From Gammaproteobacteria bacterium (lineage in GTDB: Bacteria > Pseudomonadota > Gammaproteobacteria > BMS3Bbin11), in the NCBI GenBank assembly GCA_030636465.1, contig DAOVWW010000037.1, positions 1-9,407 of the forward strand: a DNA stretch of 9,407 nucleotides, written 5' to 3'. Below are positions 1-6,804 of this stretch, piece after piece; positions within the stretch are counted from its first letter, which is position 1, and each line of letters opens with the position of its first letter. The position numbers were made by a program, and so were the translations under genes. The notes beneath the pieces are model-generated. The model saw nothing but the letters and a program-made list of their open reading frames with translations, ran no database searches and was not told the origin of the DNA.

Positions 1-1
1 G

Positions 2-589
<588 letters not shown>

Positions 590-696
590 TGCTAATTACC
601 CTGTTTAGTGAGTAAACATACACTCGTTATTCAGTCTCATCGCTTGCCACTAAACTATCGTTTATGGTGTGCTGACAAGACTAATGGAGAAATAAG

Positions 697-1707
697 ATGA
701 ATCCCTGCAATTTGATAAAATTTAGTGTCCTAGTGTCACTATGGCTGTTATTTTTTACCCAGGCCGCTGTGGCTCAAAATGTGAAAATCACTCCTCTGGG
801 CAGTCATGATGGCGAGTTCTGTAAATTTGATCGTGCATTTATTCTTGAAGACCCGAATGGCACACGAATTTTATATGATGCGGGTAGAACCGTTGCCGGT
901 GCAGAAGATCCCCGGCTGGGTAAGATTGATGCAATCCTGGTGAGCCATATGCATGGAGATCACGTCGGTGATCGTCATCTGAAATCTGTCAATATGGGGG
1001 AATGTGATAAGCCCGATATCTCCGTTGCCGTTTTACCCAATACTAACAGCGTAAATATTGCCCTGGCTAAAAAGGCGCGGATCATTACCGGCAGTGAGAT
1101 GCCAAAATTCTTTGCCGCTAAACTCGGGAAATTAGGTGGTGATGCCAGCAATTCACAGCTGGTGCGTTTCGGCGCTTCGAAAAATATAGCAGGGATCAAG
1201 ATTACGACTGTCCCTGCTGTACATTCAAATGGTATTGCCGGGGCAATGATTGGCGGAGACCTGGGTCATCTGCTTGATACTGCAGGTTTAACGGCTTACG
1301 CCGGCCCGCCTACAGGTTACGTGCTTACTTTTTCTAATGGACTGGTGGTCTACCTGTCTGGTGACACCGGAATTACGGCCGAACAAAAATCAGTTGTACG
1401 GCAACACTATGGAGCCGAACTTGCTGTGATTAATATTGGCAATACGTTTACTACCGGGCCAGAAGAAGCGGCATTTGTTATTAACGAGCTGGTCAAACCT
1501 GTCTCAGTAATTCCATCACATGCAAACCAGGCATCGACTACGGGTGGTCATGTAATCGAGGGTTCGAAAACTGATATGTTCATAAAAGCATCACAGGTGC
1601 CTGTTCATTTACCTCTCAGCGGTCGTACGATGGAGTTTGATGCAAATGGTGTATGTGTTATCGGCTGTGGCAAGGGTAAGATCAAGCACAAGTACAAGGG
1701 TAAGTAA
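697..1707 (+). CDS. Exported metallo-beta-lactamase-fold hydrolase (UlaG-like)
   Basis: This is a 336-residue protein of the metallo-beta-lactamase superfamily, probably a two-metal hydrolase acting in the periplasm; its substrate cannot be read from the sequence. Residues 1-26 form a signal peptide: a hydrophobic core SVLVSLWLLFF and an AVA|QN cleavage site. The metal-binding motif is HMHGDH at 84-89 (H84, H86, D88, H89). Later ligands are probably H176 (PAVHSNG), D223 (LSGDTG) and H275 (PSHANQ), the order expected for the fold. The spacing and the SGDTG strand recall the UlaG-like / YtkL-type branch rather than true beta-lactamases or glyoxalase II. The C-terminus is odd: Cys320 and Cys324 followed by a basic tail rich in Lys and Gly. 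A GGAGA ribosome binding site lies 8 bases before the ATG. The signal peptide begins at this start, which supports it. The next gene, sixA, follows after 74 bases. Confidence 0.87.
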   Translation: MNPCNLIKFSVLVSLWLLFFTQAAVAQNVKITPLGSHDGEFCKFDRAFILEDPNGTRILYDAGRTVAGAEDPRLGKIDAILVSHMHGDHVGDRHLKSVNMGECDKPDISVAVLPNTNSVNIALAKKARIITGSEMPKFFAAKLGKLGGDASNSQLVRFGASKNIAGIKITTVPAVHSNGIAGAMIGGDLGHLLDTAGLTAYAGPPTGYVLTFSNGLVVYLSGDTGITAEQKSVVRQHYGAELAVINIGNTFTTGPEEAAFVINELVKPVSVIPSHANQASTTGGHVIEGSKTDMFIKASQVPVHLPLSGRTMEFDANGVCVIGCGKGKIKHKYKGK

Positions 1708-1716
1708 TGAACTGCA

Positions 1717-1744
1717 TTGGTTAGATTCGCAATCCTGATAGAAT
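1717..1744 (+). promoter_or_regulatory. Possible sigma-70 promoter upstream of sixA
   Basis: TTGGTT at 1717-1722 and TAGAAT at 1739-1744 are separated by 16 bases. The -10 box matches the consensus at five of six positions and the -35 box only at three, so this is a weak candidate. It would start transcription about 30 bases before the sixA ATG and let that gene be expressed apart from the hydrolase gene in front. It was found by eye only. Confidence 0.3.
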
Positions 1745-1781
1745 TCATACCAGTTTTTATTGAGAAAAAGGAGATACACAT

Positions 1782-2258
1782 ATGAAACTCTATCTCGTAC
1801 AACATGGTGATGCACTGGCTAAGGATGTTGATTCTGATCGGCCTTTAAGTAATGTCGGACATGCCGAAGTAGGCCAGTTGGCTGAATTGCTTACCGGGCA
1901 TATGAGCGTCTCGCGCGTATTACATAGCGGCAAAACACGTGCTCAGCAAACGGCCGAAATATTTACCGCAATTATCGCAGGTGAATTTCCCGTGGAAGCC
2001 ATTAGCGGGATTGGTCCTAACGACCCGGTAGAGAAATTCGCAAATCAGTTAATGGACTGGGATGAGGATATCCTTGTTATTGGCCACCTGCCTTTTATGG
2101 CCAGGCTGGTTAGCTTACTGGTTACGGGATCAGAGGATATGGGTGTGATTTCTTTTACACCCGGAAGCATAGTCTATCTTGAGTCCATTGATGATGGTCA
2201 CTTCCAGGTACAGTGGATGCTAAGACCTGAGCTGCTGAGTAACGGAATTGATAACTAG
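1782..2258 (+). CDS. sixA: SixA-type phosphohistidine phosphatase (histidine phosphatase superfamily)
   Basis: This is a 158-residue cytoplasmic protein of the histidine phosphatase (phosphoglycerate-mutase-like) superfamily. In E. coli, SixA removes phosphate from phosphohistidine on HPt or PTS-type proteins. Visible motifs are the N-terminal LYLVQHGDA with nucleophile His8, RPLSNVG at 20-26, the second arginine in KTRAQQTAE (Arg53), and the second histidine in VIGHLPFMARLV (His102). Length and order fit SixA well. The first core arginine of the usual RHG motif is Gln here (VQHG); I believe some SixA relatives share this, so it need not mean loss of activity. The ribosome binding site AAGGAG, 7 bases before the ATG, is very strong. 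No partner histidine kinase or phosphotransferase protein is in the window. Confidence 0.88.
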   Translation: MKLYLVQHGDALAKDVDSDRPLSNVGHAEVGQLAELLTGHMSVSRVLHSGKTRAQQTAEIFTAIIAGEFPVEAISGIGPNDPVEKFANQLMDWDEDILVIGHLPFMARLVSLLVTGSEDMGVISFTPGSIVYLESIDDGHFQVQWMLRPELLSNGIDN

Positions 2259-2366
2259 TTCGGAGCTAGCAATACAAACGTCATCTTTGAATTGAGCTAT
2301 ATCAAGGAAGATATTCTGCCAGTATTTTAGAGTTACGACATAAACTTTCTTATACTGGAGAATACA

Positions 2367-2888
2367 ATGAATAAACCAGGCTTAGTTGTAATATCGATGC
2401 TTCTGTCACTGGCCGCACCGGCGATGGCCTGCCAGCCCGGAGGCAAAGACGCTGCTGCCTGTGACCATAAGGGTGAAAAGCAGGGCAAGATGGCTCGTAT
2501 GCGTGCTATGCACCACGCAAATCCTATGCCTAATCTGATGATGATGGTGACAAAAAAAGGAGACGATCTTAACCTTAATGCTGAGCAGGAAATGGCATTG
2601 GCTGAATGGCGCGAAAAAAGCCGTCCTGTTATTAAGGAAAATGTAGCTAAGGTCATTAAGCTGGAAGATGAGATTATGACGGCTACACTGGAGGGCGCTG
2701 ATAAAGCAGTCTTGATGGCAAAAGTTGATGAGATGCTAGCTCTCAGGCGTGATATCGCTGCGCGCAAAGCAAACTGCAGAGATAACCTGAAGAAAATCTT
2801 AAATGAAGATCAGTACAACACGGTTATCAATGCATACAGTGCGCATCAGTCTAAAAAACATCAGCGTATGAATAATAAAAGTATGTAA
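2367..2888 (+). CDS. Periplasmic Spy/CpxP-like (LTXXQ-type) protein with Met/His-rich N-terminal region
   Basis: This is a 173-residue exported protein. Residues 1-21 are a signal peptide cleaved after AMA (PAMA|CQ); the -3 residue is Ala and no proper lipobox is seen, so Cys22 is probably not lipidated. The mature N-terminus (22-62) carries Cys22, Cys32, His34, His49, His50 and a run of methionines (MARMRAMHH, NPMPNLMMMV), a make-up seen in copper or other soft-metal binders. The rest is helical and charged, with two LTxxQ-like signatures: LNAEQ at 70-74 and LNEDQ at 145-149, near the two ends as in CpxP, Spy and the CnrX/ZraP group. Those proteins act as periplasmic chaperones or metal sensors. 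The role here, envelope stress or metal binding, is inferred from family and composition. A GGAG ribosome binding site precedes the ATG by 6 bases. No CpxR/A or metal-efflux gene adjoins it. TATACT at 2351-2356 resembles a -10 box but lies too close to the ribosome binding site to be convincing. Confidence 0.72.
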   Translation: MNKPGLVVISMLLSLAAPAMACQPGGKDAAACDHKGEKQGKMARMRAMHHANPMPNLMMMVTKKGDDLNLNAEQEMALAEWREKSRPVIKENVAKVIKLEDEIMTATLEGADKAVLMAKVDEMLALRRDIAARKANCRDNLKKILNEDQYNTVINAYSAHQSKKHQRMNNKSM

Positions 2889-2965
2889 TTACTTTTGCTA
2901 TTTGAATTTGATTTCCAGTTTGCCATGAAAGACAAAAATGGAATCTTCTTGAAGGGTGGAAAGGC

Positions 2966-3466
2966 CTAGCAGGTGCAACGCTCAATGCTTGATTTTATAG
3001 CGGGTGTTGCGCCTTTAAGTGAGAAAAGAACAGCAGTTTTTTTACTATCTTCACCATAGAACTCAATTTTAATGCTGTTACTGTCAAACAGGTTCTCAAG
3101 AAACTCATCCGTAACATCAGCAATGACAGCGTGTTTCATTTTGTAGGCGTGTAGTGATGCGTACATAATGATGGAATTATCAAAGTGTAGCCGAACCTTA
3201 TACTGTCTATCTTTCTCAAAAATATATTTATGTGACTTGCCGGACATAGAAAGAGTGAACATTTCCAGATGATCTTTAGATCTGCAGCGGAAAGACAGGG
3301 CAGCACCACGAGTGTTTTTGGACATGGTCAGGGCAGAAAAATAACCTTGCTGTTCTTCTGTCATAGCGGTCCAGTCGTCAAAGTGTTCTTTACCAATACC
3401 AGAAGAGGTAGATGAATCTGAAAACTGTGATGACTTGAAATGAAGAACGTTGTTTAGCAGACCCAT
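2966..3466 (-). CDS. Hypothetical protein with TagO/VasI-like C-terminal pattern
   Basis: I do not recognise the family with confidence. The reading frame runs back to 3481 (171 residues). The ATG at 3466 is preferred (166 residues) because AGGA stands 7 bases before it, while the ATG at 3481 has no ribosome binding site. An in-frame TAA at 3490-3488 closes the frame upstream. The second half has the pattern of proteins such as T6SS-associated TagO/VasI: a strand ending in a Cys (ALSFRCRSKDH), a hydrophilic middle (YKVRLHFDN), a helix (DEFLENLFDSNSIKIEF) and a closing LKGATPAIKSSIERC. In that group the two cysteines are likely to pair in the periplasm, but no signal peptide is present here. 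The N-terminal 50 residues are Ser-rich and hydrophilic. The start overlaps the 3' end of the small membrane ORF by 13 bases, which suggests translational coupling. No other T6SS gene is nearby. Confidence 0.6.
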   Translation of the reverse strand: MGLLNNVLHFKSSQFSDSSTSSGIGKEHFDDWTAMTEEQQGYFSALTMSKNTRGAALSFRCRSKDHLEMFTLSMSGKSHKYIFEKDRQYKVRLHFDNSIIMYASLHAYKMKHAVIADVTDEFLENLFDSNSIKIEFYGEDSKKTAVLFSLKGATPAIKSSIERCTC

Positions 3467-3588
3467 TTGTCTATCCTGCATCGTGTTTTATTGAGACGGT
3501 TTTTTGCTTTCCTGTCCTGACAAATTCCCAAAATGAGGGGGACTGCGAAGAGGAAAAAAAGAACAGCGATGACAATTATATCAAACAT
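3454..3588 (-). CDS. Small single-span membrane protein (44 residues)
   Basis: This is a short ORF with ATG at 3588 and TAA at 3454. Residues 2-22 are almost all hydrophobic (FDIIVIAVLFFLFAVPLILG) and would make one membrane span. They are followed by a basic tail (QDRKAKNRLNKTR), which by the positive-inside rule places the C-terminus in the cytoplasm. AAGG lies about 8 bases before the ATG. The ORF ends 13 bases inside the next gene (ATG at 3466) in the -1 frame relative to it, a typical coupled arrangement. I know no family for it. It could instead be the detached N-terminal anchor of the neighbouring protein after a frameshift. That it is translated rests on hydrophobicity, ribosome binding site and overlap only. 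Confidence 0.45.
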   Translation of the reverse strand: MFDIIVIAVLFFLFAVPLILGICQDRKAKNRLNKTRCRIDKWVC

Positions 3589-3787
3589 TAGAATTACCTT
3601 ATACTGATTATTAGGATTTACTTATGTATGGTGGGCAGATTTACCACATGCCCAGGTGGATATCTCATAGCACCCGAATTAAATTATATGGATTTGGCGG
3701 CACATCTGTCTTGACGAATCACGCCAACCTGTTGACTGCAAGCGCTTTAACCTGTTTGCAGCTTAATAATCGATTACACTGAGAAAT
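3589..3787. promoter_or_regulatory. Divergent intergenic region with inverted and direct repeats
   Basis: This 199-base region separates the minus-strand small membrane ORF from dsbB on the plus strand, so promoters for both should lie in it. No good -35/-10 pair is evident by eye. Three structures can be seen. TGGGCA (3632-3637) and TGCCCA (3649-3654) form a 6-base inverted repeat around 11 bases; this overlaps GGTGG copies at 3630-3634 and 3655-3659 that could pair with CCAC (3644-3647). CTGCAA (3736-3741) and TTGCAG (3756-3761) form a second dyad around 14 bases. AACCTGTT occurs twice, at 3726-3733 and 3749-3756, 23 bases apart, about two helical turns. These could be regulator sites in front of dsbB; no regulator gene is in the window to match them. 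Confidence 0.35.
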
Positions 3788-4312
3788 ATGAACAATAAAA
3801 TTATGAAACGGTTAATCAGCATTTCCCACAGTCACTGGTACTGGCTGATGTATATCGTTGGAGGTCTGAGCATGCTGGCCATCGCCCTGTATCACCAGTA
3901 TGGTTTGGAGGAACAGCCCTGTGTCTTGTGTATACACACTCGCCTGTGGGTAATATTCTTTATATTCGCCGCAATAATTGGCCTGCTTTCCAGCAAGATA
4001 CGGCTGATAAACTCATTCGCACACATACTCCTTGTGACAGGCGCTATTGGACTCATGGACAGGTCCTACCAGCTGTTGGGTACTGAACGGGGCTTTATCC
4101 TCGGTGCCTGTAATTTTGACCTGGGCCTGCCCGGGTGGTTCGCCGTAGAACAATGGATGCCCTGGCTGTTTCGTGTAGAAACTACCTGTGGTTATACGCC
4201 GGAGGTGGCTTTCGGGATTACCATGGCTGAGGCGCTAATGGTTATGTCAGTTGGAATGTTTGTTGTCAGCATGGTTGTTGCTTTAGCATCATTGGCAAAA
4301 TATAAGGATTAA
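3788..4312 (+). CDS. dsbB: Disulfide bond formation protein DsbB
   Basis: This is a 174-residue inner-membrane quinone reductase that reoxidises DsbA-type thiol oxidases and passes the electrons to ubiquinone or menaquinone. Four membrane spans can be seen at about 17-35, 52-68, 74-90 and 147-169. The first periplasmic loop has the redox pair in PCVLCIHTR (Cys45, Cys48), and the Arg after it matches the quinone-site arginine of DsbB. The second loop has Cys108 (GACNFDLGLPGW) and Cys134 (TTCGYTPE), the pair that exchanges disulfides with DsbA. Length and all four cysteines fit the family, so it should be active. The ribosome binding site is weak (GAGA before the ATG). A second ATG, Met6, is possible. 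No dsbA is in the window. The cytochrome c gene begins 4 bases after this stop, which points to co-expression. Confidence 0.93.
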   Translation: MNNKIMKRLISISHSHWYWLMYIVGGLSMLAIALYHQYGLEEQPCVLCIHTRLWVIFFIFAAIIGLLSSKIRLINSFAHILLVTGAIGLMDRSYQLLGTERGFILGACNFDLGLPGWFAVEQWMPWLFRVETTCGYTPEVAFGITMAEALMVMSVGMFVVSMVVALASLAKYKD

Positions 4313-4316
4313 GAAG

Positions 4317-4979
4317 ATGAAAAACTATTTGGCAAATTGCACATCCACATTGCTGGTACTTCTCATCCTTCTCCCTGTAGGGGCATTCGCAGTCGAAGAC
4401 AGGTCTTTTACCGAATCCGTAGTTATCTTCAATACCATTTGCGCAAAATGTCATGAGGCGCAATGCAGCGGACGCTTGAGTTTTGACGAGGCCCTGGAAC
4501 AATCTACCAACCATATTTTGCGTCACTACCAGCCGGCTTCTGACAAGCAATGGTTACAAAAAGAGTTATTCGACATCCTTAATTACATGAAGGTGAAGTG
4601 TGCCTTTTATCCATTGAACAAACCCGTTCCTATTTTGAAAACATGGGAGTCAGATGTGCTGGATGAGTTCTCAACCTTGCGGGAGAGGAAGTACTTTATT
4701 CCTGTTGGCAGCCTGTCAGCTGGAAAGTACTGGCTAATACTTGAGCTGGAAAAGGATACAAAAGCTACTGTGCAACTAATATCTGAAGAATTCGATATGC
4801 TTATCGAGGACTGCTTTGATTCCAGCAATGGAAGGATAGATGTCCGGTTTACTGTTGAAGAGTCAGGGAATTATTATTTTCGGATGTATCCGCGGGAGGC
4901 CGCACGATTAATTCGGCTCGCTATCACCAAATCAGAAACTGATGAAATCACTGACGAAGAAGCTGGGGCCCTTCGATAA
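4317..4979 (+). CDS. Periplasmic monohaem c-type cytochrome with C-terminal beta-domain
   Basis: This is a 220-residue exported protein. Residues 1-25 are a signal peptide (STLLVLLILLPVGAFA, cleavage after AFA). A single haem-attachment motif CAKCH occupies 42-46. Met91, in ILNYMKVKC, is the likely distal axial ligand, giving a small class-I-like cytochrome domain at about 30-98. The rest (about 115-205) is strand-rich: FIPVGSLSAGKYWLILELE and, later, ESGNYYFRMYPRE. It recalls bacterial pre-peptidase C-terminal (PPC-like) beta-sandwiches; that match is my inference from the alternation pattern. Extra cysteines Cys50, Cys95 and Cys166 could form a disulfide, which would suit the dsbB gene in front. 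An AAGGA ribosome binding site, inside the end of dsbB, precedes the ATG by 8 bases. The cytochrome probably shuttles electrons in the periplasm; partners are unknown. The gene's 3' end lies 4 bases from that of the convergent cytochrome b561 gene. Confidence 0.8.
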   Translation: MKNYLANCTSTLLVLLILLPVGAFAVEDRSFTESVVIFNTICAKCHEAQCSGRLSFDEALEQSTNHILRHYQPASDKQWLQKELFDILNYMKVKCAFYPLNKPVPILKTWESDVLDEFSTLRERKYFIPVGSLSAGKYWLILELEKDTKATVQLISEEFDMLIEDCFDSSNGRIDVRFTVEESGNYYFRMYPREAARLIRLAITKSETDEITDEEAGALR

Positions 4980-4983
4980 ATAT

Positions 4984-5631
4984 CTACTTGCCGAAACCAT
5001 CCAGAGAGATGTGCTGAATATTATCCTTATCGGGATTGCCTGCTTTCTGGACGACAAAAATACGATGGCCATTTACCATGGCAGAGATATCTGAGCTGGT
5101 TCCCTTCGCGTCATGAATGAATACCGTTATGACATGAGCAGCAACGAAGATGGTAAATATGCTAGCCAGTGTGCTGTGGAGTTCGGGCAGGTAGATGCTG
5201 AACAAAATGGGGTACTCATCCATGGCCAGTCCAGTTGCTGCCAATAACAACATGACCAATATAGAGAAAAGGTAAATGGGTGCCCACAATGGATTGTGTG
5301 CATACCATGAAGGTAATGGCGCCTTCCCCAGCGTGATGTAGAAGCGCAGCATCTGACCGATGGCAGGCAAGGCCTGTTTTCCTGGCATCAGGGCAGTAAT
5401 GCCTGCTGATCTGCTGTCACTGAATAACATCCACAGACGAAATAGCAATACGGTAATGAAAACGGCTGCGGCAAGATAATGCCAGTCATTGCTAAGGTGG
5501 GTGATTGAGGGGACAATGGGAATTAACCAGCCTGTCAGTATCAAAACGAGTGATGATAATGACAATGTCCAGTGAGCAGCACGTAGTTTGCCACTCCAGA
5601 CCAGGGTGCGGTGTATTATTTGCTTACTCAT
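4984..5631 (-). CDS. Membrane cytochrome b561 (HyaC-like, Ni,Fe-hydrogenase cytochrome b family)
   Basis: This is a 215-residue integral membrane dihaem cytochrome b that would exchange electrons between the quinone pool and a periplasmic redox partner. Four membrane spans appear at about 22-42, 51-70, 115-137 and 153-173. Candidate haem-axial histidines are His20 (RAAHWTLS), His51 (NDWHYLAAA), His152 (PELHSTLA) and His166 (VAAHVITVF), the four-helix pattern of the prokaryotic b561 / HyaC family. HNPLWAPIY at 112-120 matches the conserved GHNPL stretch of this family. The C-terminal tail is hydrophilic. No hydrogenase subunits adjoin it, so the partner is more likely a cytochrome c or other periplasmic protein; the adjoining cytochrome c gene is an obvious candidate, though it is on the opposite strand. 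The start is supported by AGG about 8 bases upstream and by the conserved His20 lying near the N-terminus. Confidence 0.87.
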   Translation of the reverse strand: MSKQIIHRTLVWSGKLRAAHWTLSLSSLVLILTGWLIPIVPSITHLSNDWHYLAAAVFITVLLFRLWMLFSDSRSAGITALMPGKQALPAIGQMLRFYITLGKAPLPSWYAHNPLWAPIYLFSILVMLLLAATGLAMDEYPILFSIYLPELHSTLASIFTIFVAAHVITVFIHDAKGTSSDISAMVNGHRIFVVQKAGNPDKDNIQHISLDGFGK

Positions 5632-5702
5632 GTACTTGCCTGAAAACCCAAATGCACCGGGTTCTGTCTCAATGGCTACTGGAATTTCGAGCTATAGGCT
5701 TA

Positions 5703-5957
5703 TTAGCTGGCAACGCTTTGATTATTTGGGGCTAATATAAGAATCAGTGCCTGGGCATGCTCTGCTGCGCTTCTTCCAAGGTCAGTGAGATAACCGCCGT
5801 CGATTTGTGTGACTAGACCTTTCTCAAATAAACGTTGTACGGCATCAACCTGTTCTGTATTTGCGCTTGAATGAACTTTTATGCCTTGCTGCGTGGTTTG
5901 CAGGTTGTATCTAACGAGTATATCGATTTCAGCCATTTGTTCTTGTGTGTAATGCAT
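5703..5957 (-). CDS. TIGR02647 family protein, function unknown
   Basis: This is a small cytoplasmic protein of 84 residues that I recognise as the TIGR02647 family, found in gammaproteobacteria such as Pseudomonas. The hallmark stretches are ILVRYNLQTTQQGIKVH near the N-terminus, then AVQRLFEKGLVTQIDGGYLT and LGRSAAEHAQALILIL. The shape, helices followed by a short beta-hairpin (GLVTQIDGGYLTDLG), resembles a winged-helix module, so a DNA-binding role is conceivable but unproven. The frame stays open to a GTG at 6008 (101 residues). The ATG at 5957 is preferred because AGGG stands 7 bases before it and because family members begin at about this point. It is followed after 71 bases by the cytochrome b561 gene in the same direction. 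Confidence 0.85.
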   Translation of the reverse strand: MHYTQEQMAEIDILVRYNLQTTQQGIKVHSSANTEQVDAVQRLFEKGLVTQIDGGYLTDLGRSAAEHAQALILILAPNNQSVAS

Positions 5958-6094
5958 AGAGCTACCCTTAAAATTCTGATTAGGAGGTTCAATCTTCACT
6001 GGGAACACTAAATATTACATTAAATTCATCCCGAATTAGAAATGAATAGCCATAAAGTGCATAATTTTTTATAAATTAGTGCAATTTAGTGGGA

Positions 6095-6679
6095 TTATTC
6101 AGAAAACTGGCTGGCAAATTGACTGTAACCCTCTTGTTTTAGCTGATCTTTAGGTATGAAACGAAGTGAGGCTGAATTGATGCAGTAGCGCAGACCTGTC
6201 GGGTTTGGCCCGTCATCAAACAGGTGCCCCAGGTGCGAATCAGCATTTTTTGATTTTACTTCAGTACGCAGAATGCCAAATTTTCGGTCAGGTTTTTCAA
6301 CCACATGGGTGTTGACCAGAGGCTGTGTGAAGCTAGGCCAGCCAGTTCCCGATTTAAATTTATCTTTTGAACTGAAAAGTGGTTCGCCGCTGACTATATC
6401 AACATAAATACCTTCTTTCTTATTGTCCCAATAGGCATTTTTAAAAGGGCGTTCAGTCGCTTCATTCTGTGTAACTGAATATTGTTCAGATGTAAGTTTT
6501 TCTTTTATTTCAACTTCAGAGGGTTTTTCCCATTCACCTGTGTCATTGGCTTTTGCCTGTTTCATTAGCCTACCTTCGGTGTTTACTGATTGGTCAGACA
6601 CAGAGTAAAGTCCCCAGGCGGCTATAACAGCGATAGCGACTGATAAGATGCGATGAGTGATTTTTTTATTTACGGTCAT
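6095..6679 (-). CDS. msrB: Membrane-anchored peptide-methionine (R)-S-oxide reductase MsrB
   Basis: This is a 194-residue protein. Residues 11-27 form a hydrophobic N-terminal anchor or uncleaved signal ([17 protein letters not shown]), then a linker, then the MsrB domain from about 55. It reduces methionine-R-sulfoxide in proteins; the anchor suggests it works in the periplasm. Family motifs are GTGWPSF (111-117, Trp114), [10 protein letters not shown] (149-158) and [11 protein letters not shown] (164-174), with catalytic Cys166 and the conserved His and Asn. The two CxxC zinc motifs of many MsrBs are absent: the sites read VSGEPLF and [10 protein letters not shown]. Cys166 is the only cysteine in the whole protein, so no resolving cysteine exists and recycling must use another route, such as direct attack by a partner thiol. 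AGG lies about 9 bases before the ATG. Its upstream region is shared with the divergent rhomboid gene. Confidence 0.93.
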   Translation of the reverse strand: MTVNKKITHRILSVAIAVIAAWGLYSVSDQSVNTEGRLMKQAKANDTGEWEKPSEVEIKEKLTSEQYSVTQNEATERPFKNAYWDNKKEGIYVDIVSGEPLFSSKDKFKSGTGWPSFTQPLVNTHVVEKPDRKFGILRTEVKSKNADSHLGHLFDDGPNPTGLRYCINSASLRFIPKDQLKQEGYSQFASQFSE

Positions 6680-6742
6680 TATGATTACCTGAGTATTTAT
6701 TTAATTTTTCAATATGCTGTATATGAGTGATCTTTGTAAGAA

Positions 6743-6756
6743 AAGTTCCGAAACTT
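6743..6756. repeat. Short palindrome AAGTT-CCGA-AACTT between msrB and the rhomboid gene
   Basis: A 5-base inverted repeat with a 4-base centre lies in the 125-base divergent region (6680-6804) between msrB (minus) and the rhomboid gene (plus). Beside it CTTGTCG occurs twice, at 6754-6760 and 6769-6775. These may mark an operator, but the repeat is short enough to be chance. I saw no convincing promoter pair in this region; the half towards msrB is AT-rich. Confidence 0.25.
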
Positions 6757-6804
6757 GTCGGGTTGTGGCTTGTCGCAATAGAAATAGATAGTAGAGTAAC
6801 AATC

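Noticed and set aside
603..617. GTTTA-GTGAG-TAAAC hairpin after the isocitrate dehydrogenase gene as a terminator.
   Set aside because: The stem is only 5 bases, AT-rich and not followed by a T run.
1763..1785. The sixA leader AAAAAGGAGATACACATATG closely resembles the T7 gene 10 / expression-vector ribosome binding site, and a GAATTC lies upstream.
   Set aside because: It differs from the vector sequence at several bases, no T7 promoter or lac operator is present, and the flanks are ordinary chromosome. A strong natural Shine-Dalgarno sequence explains it.
2911..2945. Possible stem GATTTCCA ... TGGAATC between the Spy-like gene and the minus-strand gene as a shared terminator.
   Set aside because: It needs a bulge and a loop of about 20 bases and has no T run on either side.
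3488..3530. A AAA AAC slippery heptamer in the small membrane ORF, as a programmed -1 frameshift into the downstream gene.
   Set aside because: After the shift the -1 frame meets TAA at 3490-3488 within four codons, before the downstream start, so no fusion results.
5958..6008. GTG at 6008 as the start of the TIGR02647 gene.
   Set aside because: Family members begin near the internal ATG at 5957, which has AGGG 7 bases upstream.
6727..6804. GTG at 6727 as the start of the rhomboid gene, adding 26 residues.
   Set aside because: No ribosome binding site fits, the added residues match nothing in the family, and the segment overlaps upstream repeats; the ATG at 6805 is simpler.
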